A stretch of 64,000 nucleotides of DNA from Tritrichomonas musculus (lineage: Eukaryota > Parabasalia > Tritrichomonadida > Tritrichomonadidae): the NCBI GenBank assembly GCA_039105265.1, contig JAPFFF010000011.1:1798001-1862000 (forward strand), given 5' to 3'. A program made the translations under genes and the position numbers. Of the stretch, positions 7,787-16,900 are shown in pieces (within the stretch, counting starts at the first letter, position 1; every line of letters begins with the position of its first letter). The notes beneath the pieces were generated by a model. That model was not told the origin of the DNA. It ran no database searches and saw nothing but the letters and a program-made list of their open reading frames with translations.

Positions 7787-10700
7787 ATGAGACTCTCCGA
7801 AGCTACTCCCGAAAAATTGCAAGAACTGTTTGAATTGATAATAAACGATAAACTACAACACGAATTTTCATATTATTGGAACTCACAAGAAGAATTCTAT
7901 TATGACATCCGAGAATGTGCCAGACAAGAAGGGTACGATGGAGATATGGACAATTATGATGCTATGTACTGGTATTTTAAAGGCAAGAACAATACCCCCG
8001 CCCAATCTCCCCAAAAAACTGAAGAACCTCCCAAAGAACAACCCAAACAAGCTGAACTACCTCTCAAAACGGACAACAATTCCCAGCAACAAATTGTCGA
8101 CGAAATAATGGAAAAACTAGAATACTCCCCAAGAAGATGGCAAATCGACTTTGAGAGATTAGATAAAGACGGCAGACTCTTATTGCTTCCCAAATTGAAG
8201 GAATTCTTTGAAGAATATATTGATTCTTTACCCATTATCGCCAAATACAAACTCGCTTTCAAAATCAAAAATCAATGGCATTCCTATCAATTGACGCCCG
8301 AAATATACAACAAATTAATGGAAAATCTGACAGAAAAACACTTCATCTTCGATATAGAGAATGTTGTACCAGAATATTTTTATGAGAATGGAGCCGAAAA
8401 AATACCCGAATGGAGCCTCTTTGAAGCAGTTCGCTTTAGTGAATTTCAGAATATTAAGGCAAAAAATGATGTCGGTGGAAGTTTCTTTCAATATTTGGTA
8501 CGTGAAAACTGCCCATCAAATGTCTCAAAATATCTCGAAAAATTACAGATTTTCACATCTCTCGTAGACAAAAAAGGCAAACAGAGAAAGGAATTGGACG
8601 ATTGCTGCTTCATCTATGCGCTTCAACAAACAGGATGCTATGACGATGATATACTAAACAAAATGCGCCTTAGAATTAATTCAAGATATCTCTCCCAAAA
8701 AGCTCTAAACGAACTATGTACTGAGTTCAATATTCACGTCAAATTATCGTTTATCAACGAAGATGCCAATGGAAAAAATAAGAAACGTTCTGTCAGGTCC
8801 AAAAAGAATGATACAAATAAACATTATTTAGGTATAGAAAATGCTGAACCAAATAGAACTCATACAATGAACGTCTTCAATAAGCACTATTTCCTTGAGG
8901 AGAAAACACCTTTCAGCACATACTATATTAACCACCTCAACCAATACACAGAAGATAAATTCAATAAAGAGTACAACGTTGACCACTGGCGCCCCGCGAG
9001 ATGCTTCATGACATCATCAGACCTCGTTCGAACTTTAATGAAAAACAACTTCTTCGTCCCAATCACATTCGGTCAATATAAGGTCCTCAATACAATTTTC
9101 CACAAAGAAGTAATCGACGATATTGACCTTATCGACCTCGAATATAACGAAGAACAATGCACGAAACTAATAAAATTTGACAAAAAGAAACTCTCAGAAA
9201 ATGACAACAAAACATATTGGTATGCCGATTTTGAAGCAGATACATCAACAGAAATTCACAAACCTTTCCTCTGCGTCTTACAGAATAGAACAGGCCGAAT
9301 CAATAAAACTTTCCGAGGAGAAGACTGTAATAAACAATTACTCGATTATTTGCCCGATGATGCAGTCGTTTATTTCCACAATTTAGCGTATGATATCAGA
9401 ATGCTGGCTTCTTTCGGACTCGCCAAATCCATTATCAAAGGCACAAAAACAATGAAGGCTGATATAAAATATAACAACAAAACCATCCATCTCAAAGACT
9501 CTTTACCAATTCTTTCCTGCAAATTATCTCAATTACCCTCAATGTTTGACATTCCTGACATACAAAAAGAGATATTTCCATACAAATACTATACTCTTAA
9601 TCGCCTCCAAACTAACATTGGCACAATTGGTGAAGCAGGAGAAAATGAAGACAAAATATGGACCGATGAAGACTACAATTTATTCAACGCCAATATCGAT
9701 AAAATATCTGGCTGCCGAATAGACGAAAACCATTTTGACATGTGGAAATATGCAGAATTTTACTGCCAGCAAGACGTTAATATCCTCAGAATCGGATTCA
9801 ATAAACTGCGTGAAGGATTCATCAAAGACTTCAAAGTCGACCCATTTAATTTCATCAGCATATCGTCTCTCGCAAACGAAGTCTTCAATCAAAGAGTCTA
9901 TTATCCCAACCAAAATCTGTACAAATTAGGTGGTCATGTGAGATATTTTTGCTCAAAGGCGATATATGGTGGTAGATGTATGACAGCTTATAACAAGAAA
10001 TGGCATGTCAAGAAGAACCTTTGCGATTTTGATGCCGTATCATTATATCCTTCCGCAATGAGTAGATTATACACAGTTGAAGGACGTCCAAAGGTAATAC
10101 AACAAGACCAACTCAACTATTCTTTCCTCTCCAAACAGTCCGCATACATCGTTGAAATCGAAATAACAAAAATCAACAAACATTATGCATTTCCGTTAAT
10201 CGTTCAGAAAATAAATGGTCTAAACAGAAATAACGACATTCTCCAACCAAATCAAACCATTAAAATGGTTGTCGACAATATTACTTTGGAAGATTTTATT
10301 GAGTTTCAGCAAATAGAATTCAATATACTGAGAGGATATTATTGGGACGGAAAGAAAGATTATCGCATTCAAGATTGTATCAGAGAAATATTCAATAAAC
10401 GACTCGAATATAAGAAACAGAATAATCCGCTCCAAAATCTCTACAAACTCATCATGAATTCCTGCTATGGCAAAACAATTGAGAGACCAGTAGATAAAGA
10501 CTATAAATATCTTCACGAAGGAGATGAACTCGACAAATATTGGGCAAAAAACTACAACAAAATTGTCGAAGATATTCAGTTAAACAACTCAAATATTCAC
10601 GCAATAAAGACCCTCAAACAAATAGATAATCACTTCAATTTCTCTCTTTTAGGCATCCAAGTTTTGTCAATGTCCAAGAGAATAATGAATGAGGTGATGT

Positions 10701-11245
10701 GTCTTGCTTTCGACATAGGATGCCATATTTATTACCAAGATACAGACTCATTTATGATAGAATCTGCCGACTTAAAACGTCTACAAAAAGAATTCAACAA
10801 TAAATATAACCGCGAACTTATCGGGAAAAATTTAGGACAATTTCACTGTGATTTCCCTTCAATCAATGGTCATGATGAGATGCCAGAATCTATTGTAGCA
10901 TTCTTCTTGATGAAGAAAATGTACGTCCATATGATTACAGATTCTACTGGAGAGATTGATTATGTAATAAGAGGTAAAGGACTAACTCAAAATTCCATCA
11001 AATATAAATTCAACGAAGAGTTTCAAGGAGATGTTATGAAGCTTTATGAAACACTCTTCAATGGCAACACCATTACATTCGACTTAACAAAAGGACAACC
11101 TTGTTTCGAAATGAACAAAAATATGACTGTATCGACAAGAAAAAAATTCGAGAGATGTATCAAAACAGACTATGCTGAAGGAGATATTACCCAATATTTT
11201 AATAATCCACTTGCCTTGCAAGGGTCAACTACGTTGCCAATTTAA
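7787..11245 (+). CDS. Protein-primed DNA polymerase B with N-terminal Cys/His domain, 1152 aa
   Basis: Full-length Polinton polymerase. The 3'-5' exonuclease motifs are YADFEADTS (about residue 478), VYFHNLAYDIRML (about 528) and YCQQDVNILR (about 658). Polymerase motif A is DFDAVSLYPSAM (about 746), motif B is IMNSCYGKTIE (about 888) and motif C is YYQDTDSF (about 982). The first 370 residues are extra: a charged N-terminus with a PPKEQPK linker, then LDDCCFIYALQQTG (about 270) and later NKHYFLEE (about 365), a Cys/His pair that could be a papain- or OTU-like peptidase; this is inference. The C-terminus converges with and slightly overlaps the integrase gene. Confidence 0.93.
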   Translation: MRLSEATPEKLQELFELIINDKLQHEFSYYWNSQEEFYYDIRECARQEGYDGDMDNYDAMYWYFKGKNNTPAQSPQKTEEPPKEQPKQAELPLKTDNNSQQQIVDEIMEKLEYSPRRWQIDFERLDKDGRLLLLPKLKEFFEEYIDSLPIIAKYKLAFKIKNQWHSYQLTPEIYNKLMENLTEKHFIFDIENVVPEYFYENGAEKIPEWSLFEAVRFSEFQNIKAKNDVGGSFFQYLVRENCPSNVSKYLEKLQIFTSLVDKKGKQRKELDDCCFIYALQQTGCYDDDILNKMRLRINSRYLSQKALNELCTEFNIHVKLSFINEDANGKNKKRSVRSKKNDTNKHYLGIENAEPNRTHTMNVFNKHYFLEEKTPFSTYYINHLNQYTEDKFNKEYNVDHWRPARCFMTSSDLVRTLMKNNFFVPITFGQYKVLNTIFHKEVIDDIDLIDLEYNEEQCTKLIKFDKKKLSENDNKTYWYADFEADTSTEIHKPFLCVLQNRTGRINKTFRGEDCNKQLLDYLPDDAVVYFHNLAYDIRMLASFGLAKSIIKGTKTMKADIKYNNKTIHLKDSLPILSCKLSQLPSMFDIPDIQKEIFPYKYYTLNRLQTNIGTIGEAGENEDKIWTDEDYNLFNANIDKISGCRIDENHFDMWKYAEFYCQQDVNILRIGFNKLREGFIKDFKVDPFNFISISSLANEVFNQRVYYPNQNLYKLGGHVRYFCSKAIYGGRCMTAYNKKWHVKKNLCDFDAVSLYPSAMSRLYTVEGRPKVIQQDQLNYSFLSKQSAYIVEIEITKINKHYAFPLIVQKINGLNRNNDILQPNQTIKMVVDNITLEDFIEFQQIEFNILRGYYWDGKKDYRIQDCIREIFNKRLEYKKQNNPLQNLYKLIMNSCYGKTIERPVDKDYKYLHEGDELDKYWAKNYNKIVEDIQLNNSNIHAIKTLKQIDNHFNFSLLGIQVLSMSKRIMNEVMCLAFDIGCHIYYQDTDSFMIESADLKRLQKEFNNKYNRELIGKNLGQFHCDFPSINGHDEMPESIVAFFLMKKMYVHMITDSTGEIDYVIRGKGLTQNSIKYKFNEEFQGDVMKLYETLFNGNTITFDLTKGQPCFEMNKNMTVSTRKKFERCIKTDYAEGDITQYFNNPLALQGSTTLPI

Positions 11246-13127
11246 AGCGCGGTACTAATTGTCTGTCATTTTTTTGTCCCTTAACTTCATACAAACCATT
11301 CTTGAACCCAACAACTCTATACTTTCCTGGCTGTACATTGGACCTTCTCTTCATCATTCCATCCTTTTCGTTATACAATTTTACCGACATCCCTTTTGGC
11401 AAATAGAATCCTTTACTCGTCATTATGTCATAATTCTCTTTACAGATATTCATCACAATCAACGATTCCAGTTCTTTATCTTCTTGAACCATCCTCGGAG
11501 AGACGGCTCCATAGGAGACCCCAGCAAGACTGGCGCTTTTCCTGGCATATTTTGAGAGTGTTTTATGAGGTGCGTTATTATATTGCCTCACCAATTCTTC
11601 CATTATCGATGGAGTAATTATCCCGATTCCCATATTGTATGCCATATCTCTCAGTGTTCTGATGACTCTATCTATCAGTCCCAAAGAACTGTGCATCGGG
11701 TCTGTTTTTACCTGTTTTTGCTCCTTTTTCATGAAGTCTGGATAGTTTCCCATTCTCATTCTTGGTGCAGTTTGCCATTCTATTCCATGTGTTCTATAAT
11801 AGTTTTGTGCCTTTCTTGAGTTAAAAGAACCTTCTCCATCAAACGTCAAGCTCTTTATTACAACACCAGATTGCAGCAATTTATCGAGGGTTTTCAAGTA
11901 AGTATCTGCTGATTTATCATATTTGGCGAAACGCTGCTGCTTCTCTTCGACTTTCTCTTCTCCAAACAATATCTGATTTACCAACTCAACATACAAATAT
12001 CTTGTATTGACATTTATCATGACCAAATAACATAATTTATCAACAAACATCAAATCAATAATATAAGAATTTCTTGATGAAACTTTATGGAGTTGATATA
12101 ATTTGGCGTTCTTTTTCAGCGGAAAGTATGATGTGTTCTCAGCTATTTTGACCTGCTTCTCGGGAAACAAACTCTTCAAAGCTCTTATTTTACTCTCTGT
12201 TTTGAACCCAATAATATTTTGCTCCTGAGGAATTTCATAGGTTGAATATGTCGTTGGCTGGAAATAAAATTTATTGACGTATCTATTGTATCTCTCCTCT
12301 TCGGACAAACTACTCTCTCCCCAATTCCTACTGACTCTATTGAATTCCTCTTTATCTAGCAGTCTTTCATGATTATAAACAACAAATTCGTTCAATTTAT
12401 CTGTGAATGTATCTCTAAAAATAGGTCTTTTAGGTCTTTGTCTCTTTTCCCATTCCTCAAGAAATTCGTCATAAATTTGTTGTATATCATCATCTTGAAT
12501 CACAATTCTTATATAAACTCTGGGTGTATCTTCAAAGAGATATATGTGTTTATTCCCTCCACTCGCAAAGCGAGAGTCTGCTGTGCAGCCATTTTGCTGA
12601 ATAAAATCTCTGACAGCACCAAATTGTGGCTTGTTTTTGTTGGTCAATTTTTGTCTGAACAATTCTTCTTTGGCTCTTTCGCAAGCATCTTTATATCTGG
12701 ATTCATTGACTCTTTTGATGCCTTCTTTTAGTTGTTCTATCCTTGCAAAAAGCAATCTATCGATTCTGTCTTGGTTGATTCTCAAGAAATTATTTACGTG
12801 TTGAATGTCTGTTCGAGTAAAAATATGGTTATAAGTAAATTTTCTCCCATGATTGAAGCAATAAGAAGTATCGTCCATATAGTCCAAAAAGTCGTCCAAA
12901 GAGTCTATTTTCTGATTTCCTAGCCAGTCCATTATCCTCTCAGCTTTATAATTTACTTTTTGTTGAGGGTCAGAAAGGCATCTGCAAAATATCCGTATTT
13001 TATTGCTGGTATTCAGGACATCCCCATCATTGCCTCTCAACAAATCGTCTATCGGCAAGTTTGTTTCCGATATAATATGATTTATTATTTCATCCGAGTT
13101 ATTGTAAAGCAATTTACTTGTATTCAT
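11229..13127 (-). CDS. Polinton retroviral-type integrase, 632 aa
   Basis: The catalytic core lies around residues 340-510: Asp of YIIDLMFVDK (about D358), Asp of LTFDGEGSF (about D430) and the third acidic residue in LGLIDRVIRTLRDMAYN (about D485, Asp in place of the usual Glu). The N-terminal 330 residues are charged and largely helical and may bind the element ends. The C-terminal 60 residues (KGMSVKLYNEKDGM, RRSNVQPGKYRVVGF) form an SH3- or chromo-like domain typical of Polinton integrases. It converges on the polymerase gene with a 17-base overlap and is divergent from the small gene at 13145. Confidence 0.92.
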   Translation of the reverse strand: MNTSKLLYNNSDEIINHIISETNLPIDDLLRGNDGDVLNTSNKIRIFCRCLSDPQQKVNYKAERIMDWLGNQKIDSLDDFLDYMDDTSYCFNHGRKFTYNHIFTRTDIQHVNNFLRINQDRIDRLLFARIEQLKEGIKRVNESRYKDACERAKEELFRQKLTNKNKPQFGAVRDFIQQNGCTADSRFASGGNKHIYLFEDTPRVYIRIVIQDDDIQQIYDEFLEEWEKRQRPKRPIFRDTFTDKLNEFVVYNHERLLDKEEFNRVSRNWGESSLSEEERYNRYVNKFYFQPTTYSTYEIPQEQNIIGFKTESKIRALKSLFPEKQVKIAENTSYFPLKKNAKLYQLHKVSSRNSYIIDLMFVDKLCYLVMINVNTRYLYVELVNQILFGEEKVEEKQQRFAKYDKSADTYLKTLDKLLQSGVVIKSLTFDGEGSFNSRKAQNYYRTHGIEWQTAPRMRMGNYPDFMKKEQKQVKTDPMHSSLGLIDRVIRTLRDMAYNMGIGIITPSIMEELVRQYNNAPHKTLSKYARKSASLAGVSYGAVSPRMVQEDKELESLIVMNICKENYDIMTSKGFYLPKGMSVKLYNEKDGMMKRRSNVQPGKYRVVGFKNGLYEVKGQKNDRQLVPRFKLAT

Positions 13128-13144
13128 TTTTTATTTGGTAGAAA

Positions 13145-13384
13145 ATGTCACAAGAACAGCCCGCTCTCCTCCCTCTCAAAAACTGGCACGGTAGAAAAAC
13201 TTTCGCCACTCCTACTCTGAAACAACTGAAATCTCGTCTCCAATATTATCGAAGGATATTGAGCCAAACACCTCCCACGGACCCCAAAAAAATAGCAAAA
13301 AGAGAGAAGATTCAACGAAAATATGACAGAGATATGAAGGTAAGAAATCTGTTAAATAGAGCTGTTGGCAATCTTTACTCCTGA
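13145..13384 (+). CDS. Small basic conserved Polinton protein, 79 aa
   Basis: The homologue at 57735-57983 in E shares RKTFAT/KRTFAT, L..RL.YYRK.L, and KYERDMKVRKLLNKA-type C-terminal residues. It is very basic (KKIAKREKIQRKYDRDMK), which suggests nucleic acid binding or core packaging. In both elements the gene lies next to the integrase and points away from it, with under 20 bases (here) or about 70 bases (E) between the starts. No named family is recognised. Conservation in two elements shows it is real. Confidence 0.75.
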   Translation: MSQEQPALLPLKNWHGRKTFATPTLKQLKSRLQYYRRILSQTPPTDPKKIAKREKIQRKYDRDMKVRNLLNRAVGNLYS

Positions 13385-13405
13385 AAATTTTTTGTTATTC
13401 AAATA

Positions 13406-13912
13406 ATGTCTGGAACTCTCCGACAAGCTCGTATACTGTCATCAGAAGCAAAAAGCAAGAACAATACATCAATTTCGCAAGAACAGAATACCAATATCCA
13501 AATAACTTACCCTAATGTCCCTCAACTTAACACTGCAAAAACAGTCTCTCGTTCCAATAGTTTGTCTGATTTAAAGAACTACAATCAGCTTGACTCCCTC
13601 GAGCAAAAAAATAAATTCCTCGAAATGCTCGTTTCTGTCTATGAGGACAATCCACTAAAAGTGAATGCTTATCTCGTTTGTAATACCACATCTCTCATGA
13701 ATATGATTAAACTCTTGACCGACGCAGATAAAGTCGAATTAGTATTGGACGAAGATATCGCCTGTAATTCCTGTTGTTCCTCCGATAAATTGATATATAT
13801 TTCGAAAATTCTCATAACGAAAAACAACAAGACAGAAGACATGAAATATGCCTACAACGATATTTACTCACAGTTCATAAAATATGGCATAAGTCTCAAA
13901 ATATGTGTTTAA
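13406..13912 (+). CDS. Conserved Polinton protein, 168 aa
   Basis: The N-terminus MSGTLRQARILSSE and the C-terminal 110 residues (KNKFLEMLV, NPLKVNAYLVC, DMKYAYNDIYSQFIKYG) match the 213-residue protein at 31391 in E. The part between is a low-complexity linker of different length. The conserved domain is mixed alpha/beta with a Cys cluster (ACNSCCSSDK; GCGCTSSSSK in E). The stop overlaps the stop of the converging fibre gene by 4 bases, and E has the same overlap. Function unknown; its fixed place next to the fibre gene hints at a virion or fibre-assembly role. Confidence 0.7.
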   Translation: MSGTLRQARILSSEAKSKNNTSISQEQNTNIQITYPNVPQLNTAKTVSRSNSLSDLKNYNQLDSLEQKNKFLEMLVSVYEDNPLKVNAYLVCNTTSLMNMIKLLTDADKVELVLDEDIACNSCCSSDKLIYISKILITKNNKTEDMKYAYNDIYSQFIKYGISLKICV

Positions 13913-16900
13913 GATTTGAAAATAGCCAATATATGTTCGTTTATTTTTGCACTTACTTTGCCCACAATACTTTGTTGAATCTTTAAAGTCATGGCATAAT
14001 CCTCATCCAAAATCCTTCCGTCATATAGAATTACATCTCCTATTTGATACAAATTAGCGTCATCGACATAAAATAAATAGTCTCCGTGTGTTGCGAATTT
14101 GACGCATCCGTTTTCTGAATCTACCTCTACAATGACACCAACAAATTCCTTCCATGAACCGTCTATGATTACAGAGCAAATACAGTCTGTGGTGTCTTCT
14201 GCTGTCGAACTGACGAACATATTTTTTTGTTGGTCTCTTCTGTACACATGACCTGATAAAAATACCGGTTTTCCAATCTTATAGTCCGATATTTCTTCAC
14301 CCGCTTCTATTGGGGCATAATGAGTAATGGTATTTGAGCCGTTTGATGTTATTGTGCCGTTGACAGATAAATTTGAATCAATTTTTGTATTTCTTGCAGT
14401 ACCAAACATCTGAAATGACTGAAATTTATAACCATCAACATATATATCCAAATTCCCAGTATTAGCAAATTTTGACGATTTATATTCAAAATCAGTATTA
14501 TATACATCATTATATCCAAAACTAATTGAAGTAATAACATTAGCATCAACAGAACTATAAAATTTAGCTATATTACTTGCTGGACAAGATATTTCTAACA
14601 AACTATTTTTTGTCACATAACCCGATAAGTCGACAGGTTCTGGAATCTCACTCTTCACTTGGTCAATAGCACGGGTCAATTCTGTTTTCTGAGCAAAATT
14701 ATCATTCACATATTTCACTGATGAAATCATATTATCATTCACAGGTTGGCTGCTGATTAATGTGATAGACGCATCATATATATTGGTCAGTGTATCGTCT
14801 GCGGCTCTCAATGAGACAATACGTGTAGCTACACGAATATCTATTGACTCACTACTTACTGATTTGTATATGAGATTTGCACCCTTTCGTCCAGAATACG
14901 TATATTCAGCTTCTTCATATGTTGTATCTTCGGCATTTCGTTTGAATTTTACGATTATATTTTTAGTTGTTAATACTCTTCTTATATATTCATCTGGGAT
15001 TACACAACCACTATCATTCTGTATACATTGAATTGTGAATCGTTCTGGACTTTCATCAACAACATTCGAGTCTTTGATAAATGGTGATTCGATTTGTGCT
15101 CTAATGAAATTATATGCTATAGGATTATTATTTCTATGTGCTGCAATATACGATACATATACAATTTGTCCATCATCATGACGCCATATTATTCTATCAA
15201 TGCGTTTACCATTACTATCATACCTGTCCATGCTGTCATAAGTGCTAGTAGAACCATTTGGTTTAAATATTACATCAATATGCATTATATCATCATCTTG
15301 ATTATCTCCCCAATTAACATCAAATACCAAATGAACTCCAGCATTGGATAGTTTAGGGGTAATATATGCACCGTCATATAAGTTTGCTGGATATTCAATA
15401 CTTAATTCAGTACCATATAACACAGTACTCAGTGTAGATTCATTAACCAAGTCTGTTGGAATCTCAGGAATCTCTTCTTTTAACGCATATTTTCCATCAC
15501 ATTCTTTAATTTTATCAAGTAAGTTATAGTACATTTTCATAGATGATTTTTCGCTTAATACTTCATAATCTTTTGCTTCATCAATATCATTTAACGTCAT
15601 TGTTTCATAATCTTCAATTTTAAATCTATAGCTTCTTGTTGTTTCATCTTTTAATACAGCGGCTTCTATAATCATATCTTGAAAAATTTCCCAAATATAT
15701 CGTAAAATTAATAGTGATGATAATACATTGTTGTCATTAACAGCTTCATGAATATTATTAAAGAATATTTCCTTATCCTCATCATATATTTTTTCATCTT
15801 TAAGTATTTCGATATTATTGTTTGTTAATTCACTTTTCTGAGCAAAATTATTTTTTACGAAATTTATGTTTGGAATACAATATTCGTCATAAACTTCAGG
15901 TTCGTATGAATAACTTACAGACTCTAGGTCCACAACATAATTACCATTATATCTGAATGTTCCACCGTAATAGCGATAATAAATAGAAAAAGTATTTTCG
16001 CCTTTCTTGTAATGATAATATTCCGCGTCTTCACTATCATACAAATATTCTCCTGAAATATCTTCATTATTACAAGAGCCTTTCACAAAAAGTGATGATT
16101 TCTTTAATATGTTGCATAAATCTCCATCCAAATTTGTGATATAAGTTCTTTTATCTTCATCATTTGTTGTTCCATTTACGAATTTTGTAGCGATTGATAA
16201 TTCTTGAGATATTTTCTCAGTTGATAATATATCTGTTTTTAACACATATTTTCCATCCGCTTCTTCTTTTGAAATATATCCCGATAAATCGACTGTTTTG
16301 AGCTGTTTCATATGATTATCTATCAATTTTTTGACTGCCTTTGCTGTAATCAGCTGTTTGTTAGTCAGTTCTTCACCCAACAAAATCGGTTTCTGTTCTC
16401 TTGTCATCGACATAATCCAAGCAGCTGAAGGACAATTTTCTGCATATACATCTAAATACGGAACATTTATTCGAAAATCTTCATACTCTCCGTCTATTTT
16501 AATCTCCTCATTGTCATCAACTCCATAACAAAGATATCGGAAACATTTCTTGTCAAACGCCTCTATTTCTTCAATAAATTCCAGCGCGGTTCGAATCTCT
16601 CTTGGAGCAGCAAGAACATCAACGTCCCGAACTATTGCCTCCACTCCTTCCGAAACCTCTTCACCAGCAAAACAAAATCTTTTTACCTTTGATATTCCCT
16701 CTGCCGCCAACGATAAAAGCGCCTTTGGACCGCCGACAAAATTAACTGTGGCACCAGCTATACACACAACATCTTTGACATAATTAAACCAATTTGTCTT
16801 GTTTTTCATATCGTTTAGTTGTTTTTGGAGGTTTGAATAAAGATTTTGCAGCTCAGATATTCTATTATTTGCTATATCTACTGTATTTCCCAAAGAATTT

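Noticed and set aside
12369-12731. 120-codon plus-strand frame opposite the B integrase
   Set aside because: Shadow of a well-supported integrase gene with catalytic residues on the other strand.
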